Assembly: GCA_023105745.1 (NCBI GenBank)
Contig: JALGQZ010000003.1
Location: 73,382,696 to 73,446,695, forward strand
Length of the DNA stretch: 64,000 nucleotides
DNA from: Austropuccinia psidii
Lineage: Eukaryota > Basidiomycota > Pucciniomycetes > Pucciniales > Sphaerophragmiaceae
Direction: 5' to 3'
Shown: positions 33,957 to 43,968 of the stretch, piece by piece
Numbering within the stretch: the stretch's first letter is position 1
How the letters are laid out: the number at the start of each line of letters is the position of its first letter
Program-made: the position numbers and the translations under genes
The notes under the pieces: generated by a model
Told to the model about the DNA's origin: nothing
The model's input: only the letters and a program-made list of their open reading frames with translations
Databases searched by the model: none

Positions 33957-35902
33957 TGTAAGGTTTGACTATGAAACAATAAGTAAAAATTACTAATATT
34001 TTACTTATTGTACTATGAATGTCCTTATAAATGAAATAGATAAGATAAAAATAATTGTAATAATAAATAATTACTATAATTATGGCGTAAAAATAAATAT
34101 ATTGTTAATAAAATATGATAATATAATAAAATAAATATATTAATATAAAATATTACTATATTCAAAGGCACTTTATTATTGTTACAAACAAATAATAAAG
34201 GCATACAAAATTTTTTTTTATTAATAACAAACAATTAATGACAGTAATATTACCAATATTAAAGTTATAAATTAATATAGATACTATTTATATTAATTGA
34301 GAAATTATTAAAAGAATAATAGAGAGAAAATTATTATAATAAGGGAAAATAACCTACTTTTAATACTTAATATAATACTTTTGAGATATTTTACGCCAAA
34401 TAATATAAATACAACTTATCCTAACTGTATTTACAATAAAAAATAGAGAAATTACAAATATTCTTCATTTTTACGTGGAAATGAGATTTTAGAGAGATTC
34501 TTAACAAAAACAATTAAATAAATGATTTAATCATGTCAAAATGGATGATTATAATAAGATGATCTTTGGTCTTTGATAATATAAAAGTTTTATATATAAA
34601 GAATAAAGAAATTACCTTTTTATTGTATTGATTTAATGTTTTTGATGCGTCTGAGGGGAAAACAGAGTAAAAAGAGCTCTATTTATAGTAAATACCTCCC
34701 TCCTAGAGTCCAACAGGCTTCTAGTAGACGTGTACTGATCATATCCACTGGGATTGATCAATATTTTAAGGTTTGGTGATGATTACATCATGATCAAACT
34801 ATATTACATCATTATTACGCCATTATTTAGAGTTATTACTATAACTCTAAGTTTGATGACGTCAAAGACTTGGAAGAACCCCAAAATTCGTGGATTTTAT
34901 TAGTTTTAATCATAAACTTATAGTATTCACCAATTGTATCACTCATATGCCTGTTAAACTTAATTTAAGGTTACAGTGAGTGATCATAAATGATCAAATT
35001 AAGCTCAAACTTTGATCCTTAATAACTTTTAAGGTTTACACGCTACAGCCATTCAGAGATTGAATTCTAATAACTTGGAATAACCCTATTATGCTTCCAA
35101 GAGTATTTCATTACATCATCAAAAATCTATTTTTGATGATTTTTCTTGTAACTCATCTTTTCTGTCAAAATTTAATATTTTAAACTTCAAACTATGATTT
35201 CAAGGGGTTATACCTTAAATATCATAATAAAAAATACATCATTATTCACGAATGAGCTAGTAGAATCCAACTGTCCACTTTTTTTTAAGTTTGGACCACT
35301 TTCATAACAAAGTGGTTAACAGCTCTGTTGATTTTAATCAATAATTCCTTACAGGTTTTAACCTTGTTTATAGCTTATGAAAAAAACTTTATTTCTGTAT
35401 TCCTACAGTAATTACGTGATGAATTTATTTTTGGTTCATCACTCTATCATGCATAACTCAAGAGATATTAGCTAAAATCCTTGAACAAAAAAGTGCATAT
35501 ATTCAGGTTAATTCCTTAAGTATTGATTTTGAAGCTTAGCTTCTTAATTGTTTTATATGTGGACTTTTATGGAGAATCCACTGGTACCATTTATTTAGCA
35601 TGTTGTCTCATTGGTCTTTTAAATAAATAAGGATTTGTGTATTTTATAAGGTATTATTACTTATAACTTATTAAATATTGACTTTACAGATATGCCATAA
35701 AAATGGTATATGTGTATTTTACCATGTGGAATCCAATTGTATAATTCATTTCACATGTTTATTCATTGGTTTTCAGTCAAACCAAGTTTTATGTCAATTT
35801 ATGGTATTTTTGTATTTTAAAAGTACTTATTTTTAATGTATAATTATATTAAATATTTCTTGTGCCCTTTTTGGGTATGTGGTCATATCTCAAAGGCTCA
35901 CA
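33957..35902 (-). repeat. F2-a 5' LTR (1946 bp)
   Basis: TGTAAGGTTTGACT... to ...AAAGGCTCACA. Clearly related to, but diverged from, the 2028-bp LTRs of F2-b. Right flank TGTAC; no partner LTR in the window. Confidence 0.92.
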
Positions 35903-36055
35903 TGTACAAAGGCATGCCTCCGTACAAAGGTAGTTATTATTGGTATTCATACTATGGCATCCGGGAAGTAGTAGGATAGGTATTCACAATTAATAAATTC
36001 ATAAATGACTTTGCCAAATTAAATTACAATCTATTGGGTACAAAGCTAATCTAAA
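35903..36055. other. Flank between F2-a and the decayed gene
   Basis: Nothing recognisable. Contains a short direct repeat TGTACAAAGG / CGTACAAAGG (35903-35930). Confidence 0.4.
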
Positions 36056-36059
36056 ACGG

Positions 36060-38234
36060 GTGAATCCTGGTTGTAAGCTTAGCTGACCTGGGTATAGTCA
36101 ATTTGACCTCATCACTTGCACAAAGCCCCTGCTTCTCCACCCAGGCATCACCAAAGTCTAATACCAAGCATTGTGCAAATTCAAATATAAGAGGTACAGT
36201 GGGGTTAAAATACTCTCATGATAAGAAACTCTTATTCAGTAAGTTACATATATACTTATTAGTACATAGCCACACCGGCTCTACTAGATTTTTATCCTCT
36301 GAAAGTCTTTTTAAAATGTCAATGAGCTATAAAGCCCCTTCAACTGCGCTTGTTCTCCAGTCATCTGAACATACCATCAAACCAAGAACACCCTCCGCAC
36401 AGAAAGCCACTAATATACAATAGCAAATTTGATTTATTCCAAGATTCTTGTGACATGTCAAAAGATCTTTGATGGCCTCATTTTCTTTTGAGCTCGTGAG
36501 TTTCCCTTTAATGCCATTTACTTTGACCTTTGTAGGTGCATGTACCATGTTGTACGCAATCATCAAATGGATAACTGTATCCATTAAATCCTCCAGGTTC
36601 TTGTGCGGCTTTGTCAAGATCTCATTTTCAGCCCCGCCACCTTCAATGCTAAGTTTTGTTGCACTTTGCTTCTATTTACTCAAGCAGGAGGCAAGGTATT
36701 AATGTGCTGCCCGTTTGAGTCCAAGAGGATTGGTTGAATTTGATGTTTGTGCCACATATGGTTTGGGTGCAATAACATTGTATGAGACTAAACTAATGGA
36801 TTCAAACATACATTTGTCCAAAAATGTTTAATTGGATTGTAGGGGTAAAGAAGGCTCTGAACCATTTTAAAGAAGGATTGTTTAGATTTTGGGAGATTAT
36901 CTGGAGTTTTAGCTGATTCCCTCATCAATTTGAGATTCCAAATGCGGTTATTAAAAGATGCTTCTGTTTCTTTTGGCTTAAAAAAATCTAACCCTGTATA
37001 TTGCAATTTATATCATGAGTCAACAGGCAAGAATCATGAATCATGCACAAAGATAAAACTCACCTGCAATCTCAAGCTCCTCAAGCCACACCAACATTTT
37101 AAGCTCTTGGTTACTGATCACCTTAATAACAATGGGCAGGAATTTCTCAGCATCATTTGTTGGTAAATTGACCCATCAATTTTTGTAAATACTATTGATA
37201 TTATCAATCCCCCTTTTCCATGATTCTTGAGTAATATCGGAATTATAAGTAAAAATGTCCCCAAACTCTTCTATGTGGGATAAAAATATTCCTTGAACAT
37301 TAGGGGAGGATGACACTTTGGGCTCAGGGTCAGCCATTATATCAGTCATATCTTGTCCCATTGTATCATATTTAATTGTCTCCCTTTCTTGAAAAGCTTT
37401 AATATTTCAAGGAGAGGCGGGAGGGGTATCATCATGGATTGTTTCATTGAGTATGGGGGGCTTTCAGTATGCGGAGGTTCATTATCAATATGGTCCACTT
37501 CAACATTGATCATGTCATCACCTTGATCCTGGGAATCTTTTGCAGCTTCAAAGGTACGGCATTTTTTGTTGGTTTTTTTTGTAGCATGTATATTTGGTCT
37601 TTTTCCTAATCCTTTGCCTGGAACTCCAATTACCACGCGAGATCCTTCAGGTGGAGATTCTCCCACCTCCACACCTGCCCATATATTGTAAGCAGCCATT
37701 TGTAACATTTTTGTATTGAATTAGTAATGGACTTACAGTTCAAATCCATTTTGAGGAGGCTCATTGCTTCAGCAATCTTTTGACGCACATAATCAGGAAT
37801 TTTACTCTCATTTTGAATTTTCTCCAGCCTTGGGATTGTTTGAGAAATGTTTGATACAAATTGCTCCTTTGATATAATTTCAACCTCCACACCAAAAATT
37901 ATATCATCTTGCCCATCATCTTCTGTTGGTGCACAAGGTTCAACAGTATTTTCCTTCTCATAGCTTTGAAAATTGGTTTCTGAGAGCTTGGAGGCTGAGT
38001 TGAAATAAAGGCTATGACAAAAGTATCAGGTTTGGAGAGACTACAAATATTCAAGATAAATCTATGCTCACATTGTGGAAGAACTGGTGGATCTGGATTA
38101 TTTTCATGTGCCAGGATCTCTACTTGAATGCCTAATTCATGTCTACTGACCATCTCAGAGATTTCACTTCCACTCTCTGGGGCTAAAATTTGTATTTCAT
38201 TGAATTCAATTCAATTTCCTGGGGTTTGGGGCAT
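36060..38234 (-). pseudogene. Heavily decayed multi-exon gene of unknown function
   Basis: Reconstructible only as fragments. From ATG 38234 a frame runs through TGA (38213-38211). Introns: 38071-37995 (GTGAGC...CTCAG), 37736-37675 (GTAAGT...GGCAG) and one near 37068-36990 (GTGAGT...TACAG), all frame-preserving. A 1-nt loss in the C run at 37460-37455 shifts frame. Stops follow at 37409 (TGA), 37178 (TGA), 36830 (TAA), 36701 (TAA), 36674 (TAG), 36329 (TAG) and 36218 (TGA), each inside otherwise sensible coding text; a further frame change lies between about 37000 and 36830. The C-terminal part holds KPYVAQTSNSTNPLGLKRAAH and LEDLMDTVIHLMIAYNMVH. I recognise no domain. Confidence 0.65.
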
Positions 38235-39288
38235 AGCGGAGGTACTTTATTGAGTAAAGAGATGGTGACGTGTTGATGGATAACTTGATTGAAATTATTT
38301 GATTAAAAAGATCAAAATTGAAGAAAAAAGGCAGGAGTTCTGAAAGTGGTGGAACTAAGATAAGCTTAAGATATTAATTATTGATTCCTTTTTAGGTAAT
38401 ATAAATATTGAAGAATTTTGGAAAGTTTGAAAGAACTTAAATATCAATTTAAATCTTGGTGAATTTTCTAGAAAAAAGACATTTTAGAACCACAAGCTGA
38501 CCAAAAGAAACCTTCCCATCAACGGCCTTGGAACCTTCCATAATTATCTATTGAGCTTGTGGTATTGCATTTGCAAAATATGATTTGTAGGGAAATTCAA
38601 GGAGGTGATTTGTTGCAAATTATTTCACATCATTCAAATGAGATCACTTCCCTGTGAGAAATTGAATAAAGTAGACTAGTGAGAAACCTACTCAAGTCAA
38701 CTTTTGAACTATTCAACACTCATGAGGTAAGGACTAAGCAAAGTGTTGCACTTGAATGATATGAAATAAAATCCTTTTGTTGCAAAAACAGAAGATACAA
38801 TTCAGGTATCAAATAGTCCACTTATTAGGTTTAAATTTGTGAGGCTCATGATTTAAACCCTAACCACAAAATTGTGAATATACCTACCAGTTTCCCCCCA
38901 GACCCTGGTGGCAGAGATGGCCACTCAGCATTTCTCCCTGATTGTGTTCATCATGTACGCCAACAAGCTACCATACCCTATGGATCTAGTACCTAAGGGT
39001 AAGGATGGTAAGCAGCAGAGAGAGGATTAGGCGTAAGGGGGTTTAGGGTGGCGTCGGAGGCATATCTTGAGGGCGCGGCGGGAGTGTAAGGATGGTAAGC
39101 AGCGGAGAAGATAAGGAGGGGGTGCGGAAGCATAAGGGGTGGAATATGTCCATGAATTTTCTATAAAGCTACTTCATCTTTGTAATATAAAGAGGCTGTA
39201 CAGTGGAAATTAACTCCCTTTGGGGTCTTTTTCTTGTCAATATGATTGATAAAATTGTGATAAAATTTTATTTTTTGGTGGGAGGGGA
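38235..39288. other. Non-coding stretch with a GC-rich island
   Basis: No gene seen. At 38990-39135 a G-rich island contains GTAAGGATGGTAAGCAG twice (about 38998 and 39089). Its right end (about 39272-39288) is a purine-rich run resembling a retroelement polypurine tract. Confidence 0.45.
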
Positions 39289-39350
39289 TGTGGGCCTTGA
39301 GGTATATCTTACATAACCAAAAAGACCACAGGTAATACTGGAATAACTTC
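39289..39350 (+). repeat. Possible left edge of an old LTR (F1/F2-like, plus orientation)
   Basis: TGTGGGCCTTGAGG then ACCAAAAAGACCACAGG resembles the F1 LTR start (TGTGAGCCTTAGAGG ... ACCCAAAAGACCACAAA) and follows a purine tract. I could not find the other end or adjoining pol, so this may be a degenerate or non-autonomous element. Confidence 0.35.
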
Positions 39351-39656
39351 TGAAATATGCATGACACATAATTCATGCATATATCCAAAATTCATCATTT
39401 TTTATTCAACAAAAACTGGATATTGTTTTTGGGAGTAAGTAAATCCATGGATTTAAGGCCAGATTTGGATTCTACAAAAAACTTCACCTAGGTAGCTCAA
39501 TAGAGTGAAGAAGCCTAAATCAACTCTATTAGATGGTAATATGGAAAATACTTCAACACCACCTCATCATAACCACACAAAAGAATTGTTAAAAAAGAAT
39601 TGTTTTTGTCAATTTCATTCCAAAATAATGGGAATTTGAGAAATTCCATGTGAAAT

Positions 39657-40120
39657 TGTCACATGGTGGAATGTGATCTACAACTTGCCAGTATTAATCG
39701 GTCTTTCAACCGGTTTAATAGCCTTTTCGGCAAGAGTTCCCTTTGCTGAGGTCTGGCAGACAGCATTGTGACAATAAACTGGTTACCAACGTCATGGGTT
39801 CGATTCTGGTTGGAGACAAGAGGTGGTCTCAATCAAACAACCAGAAATCGCTGGGTTTTCCGCTCCATTGGCGTACAAGGGTTCCGCCCCTTGGGGGTTC
39901 CTTGTAGGCTCCTGTTGTGACTAATGTAACTCCATGAGGGTCACATGGGTAATACCATCAGTTACATGCACTTCGGGACGCAGTGCCCTAAACCCGGGGG
40001 TACTGTCACATGGTGGAATGTGATCTACAACTTGCCAGTATTAATCGGTCTTTCAACCGGTTTAATAGCCTTTTTGGCAAGAGTTCCCTTTGCTGAGGTC
40101 TGGCAGACAGCATTGTGACA
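39657..40120. mobile_element. TRIM-like miniature LTR retrotransposon (464 bp)
   Basis: Two 117-bp direct terminal repeats (39657-39773 and 40004-40120) start TGTCACATGG and end CATTGTGACA, differing at one base by eye (TTTTCGGC / TTTTTGGC). They flank a 230-bp non-coding centre. A 5-bp target duplication GAAAT borders both ends (39652-39656 and 40121-40125). The centre starts with TGGTTACCAACG six bases after the LTR (possible primer site) and ends in a weakly purine-rich AAACCCGGGGGTAC. This is the architecture of terminal-repeat retrotransposons in miniature, which need enzymes from a full element. The near-identical repeats indicate recent activity. The centre also carries a tRNA B-box-like GGTTCGATTC (39798-39807). 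Confidence 0.88.
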
Positions 40121-40125
40121 GAAAT

Positions 40126-41703
40126 ATACACTGAAATTAGCTTTATGAATGGTTTTGGCACTTAGAAACATAGTATTAGTACATAAGGGTTTGGTACACC
40201 CATAGTGGATATCAGTCTGAAAGCCTTAAATACTATTTTTTGAAATAAAAATAGGTAATGGGGACAAAAGACATCATAGAGAGCCAGGGTATTCAAAGTT
40301 TGAGGAATCTGAGACATGGACAGCTTCAAGGCTTCCATTAATGGCCAATAATGGCCTAATTAGTATTCTAAAGCCTTTTGGGAACTTGGTTACCAAGTTA
40401 AAGTCTCATTCAATCATAGGAAAGTTGCAAATAAGCTGCTATTTTGATGTGGCAAATGGGTAAAGAGAAGCTTGGACTCCTGTAAAAATGTAAATTCATA
40501 ATTTTTTTCCAGGGATAAAACTTAAGGTAAGAATCATAATCCTTTTTGGACTAGTATCCATTCATTTACCTCATGGAAACCAGCTATACTGTGCTATTTG
40601 CAGTTTTACATAGAAATAAGGTAAAAAAATTCAAAAATTCATTAAAATTACAATTCTTAATGAATCTCTATGAAGCTTTCAGGACCAATGGATAATTATA
40701 TTATTCCCAAATTAACCAAATAATAATCATTATTTCATATATAAAATAAAAAATTTTACTCACAGTCCATTTTTGTGGATTCCACATGAAACACAGAATC
40801 TTCAAAAATTCAAAGAAAATACAACCTGTCAGGAAATTTCCAACAACATTGATATCTTTGAGAAATTAATTTTTATTTTGAAATGAAAGAAGACTTACAG
40901 TCGTTACTCTTATTATTATTAACCATTAAAGGGTTGGTATTCATGTAAAAGGTTTAATTAAGCAATCAAGATCATCTTACATGACAACAGATGATTCAAT
41001 CAATAATCCAAAGAGGATAATTGGTTTCTCACTCTCTTTTTTCATTTTTCTCCATGTAAAGCCTCTGTTAGCTGTTTTTGACTTAAAAGAGGCCTCCTCT
41101 TCCTGTTTTTTTTTCCAATCATCTTATTATCCAAGTATATGTTTAGTACAAACAAATAAGTATTAGTTAATTATTTTATTAAGTGTTTTTAATATTTCCA
41201 AATCAATCAGAAAAGTGTGCAATCATACTATTTCTGATAGTATTTAGCTTTTTTTATTGTGGTATTATTGTTATTAAGCAATGATAATCTTTTAAATCCA
41301 CAATTTATCCATCAAATTTCTCTACCAATTCTTTTCAAGGTTTAATTGGAGTACTAATGAGCGGTTTTCATTAATTCTTAGATTTTTTCTATATCAATAG
41401 TTTTCTTTAAGAATTATCTTTATACTTATTCTTGCAAAAGATAATTATATATCAAAATAATTTTATTATGCTAATAAAGAATTAATAGTTCAAAGTAGAA
41501 TATTTCAATAAAATAAAAATAAGGTATTTATTATATAAAAAATTCAATATATTAATTAACTGGGGAAAAGTCTCAAAATGGTGGAAGAGTGTCTTTTATA
41601 TGTGAGAATCCATTGGCCCTGATTTAGAGAGTGAATTCTATTGAGAAGATCACTTTATTGAATTTATTTGGATAAGACAGGCCTTGTATGAATGTACATG
41701 GTC
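40126..41703. other. AT-rich non-coding stretch
   Basis: Nothing supportable as a gene. Low-complexity A/T runs dominate, especially 41200-41560. It may include the remainder of the old LTR suggested at 39289. Confidence 0.4.
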
Positions 41704-42481
41704 TGTAAGGTTTGTCTATGAGCCTCTTGATAATAGTAACAAAATCGAGAGTACTATGAATGTCCTCAGTAGAAAAATATGATATAACGTAATATTATAA
41801 CACAAATTAAATATAGATATTAAAATAACTATATCAAAAAAATAAATTTGATTATTATTATATAATATAATAATAAAACAAATCAATAATTATAATAAAC
41901 TATAATTATTCTATTATTTTTATGGTAACTGACAATAATAACAATAAGAATTTTAAATCTCTTAATGAGACAATTACATGTGGAAAATATAAATATTATT
42001 TGTATGAATAATATAAATATTTTCTATAAAAAAGAAATTATAACACACACTTTGCAGATATAATTCTTATTAAAAAATCCTATATAGAAAAACTAATAAT
42101 AGATAAAAAAATATATAATTTTAATGAAAAACTTACTTATAATATAAAATTAATACAACAAGTCAAATACAGCAGTTATTATGATAAATGATTATTATAA
42201 GTTAAAAACACGCCAAAAATCAATTTTTTAAAAGATAAAGAAACTTTCCATAATAAAAATATGATTGAAAGAGTTTTTAAGAGGAATTTGTGGATTTAAA
42301 AGATATTTTAAGAAAATAATTTTATAAAATAAAATGTATTATTGGTGATTACAACAATAATCCAATTTCTATGATTTCAATTCTTTAATTTAAGATTTAT
42401 AAAGAATAAAATAATTGAGAAATACTTTAATAATAAGATTTTATATATAATAAAACTTTACCTGTTTAAAATGTCTAATAT
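41704..42481 (-). repeat. Relic F2-like LTR, truncated by an F1 LTR
   Basis: Starts TGTAAGGTTTGTCTATGA and shares spaced blocks with F2 LTRs (GTACTATGAATGTCCT, ACACGCCAAAAA, an ATAAA..TTACCT block), but is heavily diverged. No primer motif on its left, so a solo or 3' LTR. Cut at 42482 by an F1-type LTR. Confidence 0.6.
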
Positions 42482-42493
42482 TGTGAGCCTTAG
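42482..42493 (+). repeat. F1-type LTR, first 12 bases (continues at 63514)
   Basis: TGTGAGCCTTAG, interrupted by CV-B. The last five bases CTTAG are the CV-B target duplication, repeated at 63514-63518 where the LTR resumes (AGCTATTTTTCATATACCC). No polypurine tract precedes it, so it is a 5' LTR or a solo LTR in plus orientation. Confidence 0.85.
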
Positions 42494-43255
42494 TGTAACA
42501 ACCATCCATCAGGGGTAAGGGTATTCATTCATACACCCACTCAAACACCCCAAATCAGCAAATCCAGTATCTGCATCAGCATTCAGTTTCAGCAATCTTC
42601 ATTCTGAAACATGCATACAGCTTGGTACATCCATACAGCCTGTCAACACCTGTACAGGTTGGATTCACCTAATACAGTTTCAATACACCAATATGGAACT
42701 GTATGATCACTCAAATACACCACACCTCTTGTACAGGTTCTGTACAGCCGTAAAGGACCTGTATTGGCCAGACTCAATTCAATCATCAAATATTCTCATG
42801 AAAATTCTTCCTCTGGATCAGGGCTGGTGATTCTCACATATACCAGCCCCTCTTTCTCCCCCCTGGGGACTTTTCCCCAGTTAATTAATTTAGTTTATTT
42901 ATTATTTCATGAATATTCTTATCCTTATATTTGGGTATTATATTTATTTAATATTAAGTTAGTCTTTGCCTTTTCTCTCTTTGCCTGTACAGTATGAGTT
43001 GGGTGGCCATATCCTTATTAATCCTTCTCTTTCCATTCTGACAGGTTGAAACAGTGGACTTGGACTTGTTTGTGGTTGGCTCTTCTATTCTTTATTCTTA
43101 TTCTTTTTGTTGCTGCTTCTTATATTCATTCTTTTAGTAATTCATCTTTAACACTCTTAAGTGTATCCTTCCTTACCATATCTTTGAGCCCTCCATAAGT
43201 GAGTCCCAGTTTACTGAGTGCCAGGCCCTCTTCACTTCGAAGAGCCCCTGTGACA
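42494..43255 (+). repeat. 5' LTR of CV-B (762 bp)
   Basis: TGTAACAACC...CCCCTGTGACA. Contains GTACAG-type palindromes (42649-42770), a TATA-like CATATA near 42836, and about 43 bp later AGTTAATTAATTTA (42879-42892), which pairs with the primer site just beyond the LTR. If self-priming is right, transcription should start close to 42879. Confidence 0.95.
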
Positions 43256-43256
43256 T

Positions 43257-43270
43257 TAAATTAATTAACT
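43257..43270 (+). other. Predicted self-priming primer-binding site of CV-B
   Basis: TAAATTAATTAACT begins one base after the 5' LTR and is a perfect 14-nt reverse complement of AGTTAATTAATTTA at 42879-42892 inside the LTR. There is no TGG-type tRNA primer site. Self-priming by the 5' end of the element's own RNA is established for Tf1-group chromoviruses of fungi; applying it here is inference. The TTAATTAA core is itself palindromic, which raises the chance of coincidence. Confidence 0.55.
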
Positions 43271-43968
43271 CATATTTGATTCTTCTTTTCATTCATTTAT
43301 ATTCATTTCTCTCATTCATCAATTATGATCTTTTTTATGATTTAATGATCTTAATGATTATGATTTTTCTCTTTCATCAATTTTTATCTCATTCATTTCA
43401 TTCTTATGAAAATTGATTCCTTTTTCTTTCTTAATCATTGCTGACCATTTCATCACTTCATTTTATTTTTATCAATCAAATTTTTCTGTGTTCTTATTCA
43501 GGTTTTATCTAGGAATTATTGATTGGTTTAATTGATTGGATTATTCATTGGGATTCATTTGGGTTATTGATTCAGGATTTATTGGATTTATTGACTTTGA
43601 ACTCTCAAGATATTGATTGATCCTCAAGAATTGATTTTGATTATTGATTTGATTTGACTCTTCAAGATATTGAATTGATTTCTGAAGATTTTGAACTGAT
43701 TGATTGATTCCTCAAGACTTGATTTCATATTGAAGACATTTATTGATTGATTATTGATTGAATATTGATTGATTTATTGATTTCCTCAAGATTATTGATA
43801 TTTGATTTGAATTGATTTTGACTGATTGAATTGATTTGACTGTTGATTGAATTTGATTCCTCAAGATTTTAATTGATTCCTCAAGATTCATCAAGCTTTA
43901 TTGTGATTGATTTGGCCAAATTTGATTATTCTTCTTAATACCATCAAGTTATTTTAATTCCTTTCATA
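43271..43968 (+). other. CV-B 5' leader, low-complexity ATTGATT/CCTCAAGA repeats
   Basis: About 700 bp between primer site and gag. From about 43505 to 43905 it consists of irregular ATTGATT/TTGATTGA runs punctuated by CCTCAAGA. No gene. It may be a structured or packaging leader. Confidence 0.6.

Noticed and set aside
16557..38213. UGA (and UAA/UAG) reassignment or programmed readthrough to explain in-frame stops
   Set aside because: Intact retroelement genes in the same window end at ordinary stops without open continuation, and the most damaged gene also has frameshifts; mutation is the simpler reading.
39774..39830. Genuine tRNA gene
   Set aside because: The B box is good but the T-arm 3' strand, anticodon stem and acceptor do not pair.
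39657..40120. CRISPR-like or simple tandem repeat
   Set aside because: Only two 117-bp repeats with TG...CA ends and a target duplication; this is an LTR pair, and the genome is eukaryotic.
42764..42997. 77-codon frame in the CV LTR, also at 63022
   Set aside because: Lies across the promoter/leader part of the LTR and lacks domain features; conserved because the LTRs are near-identical.
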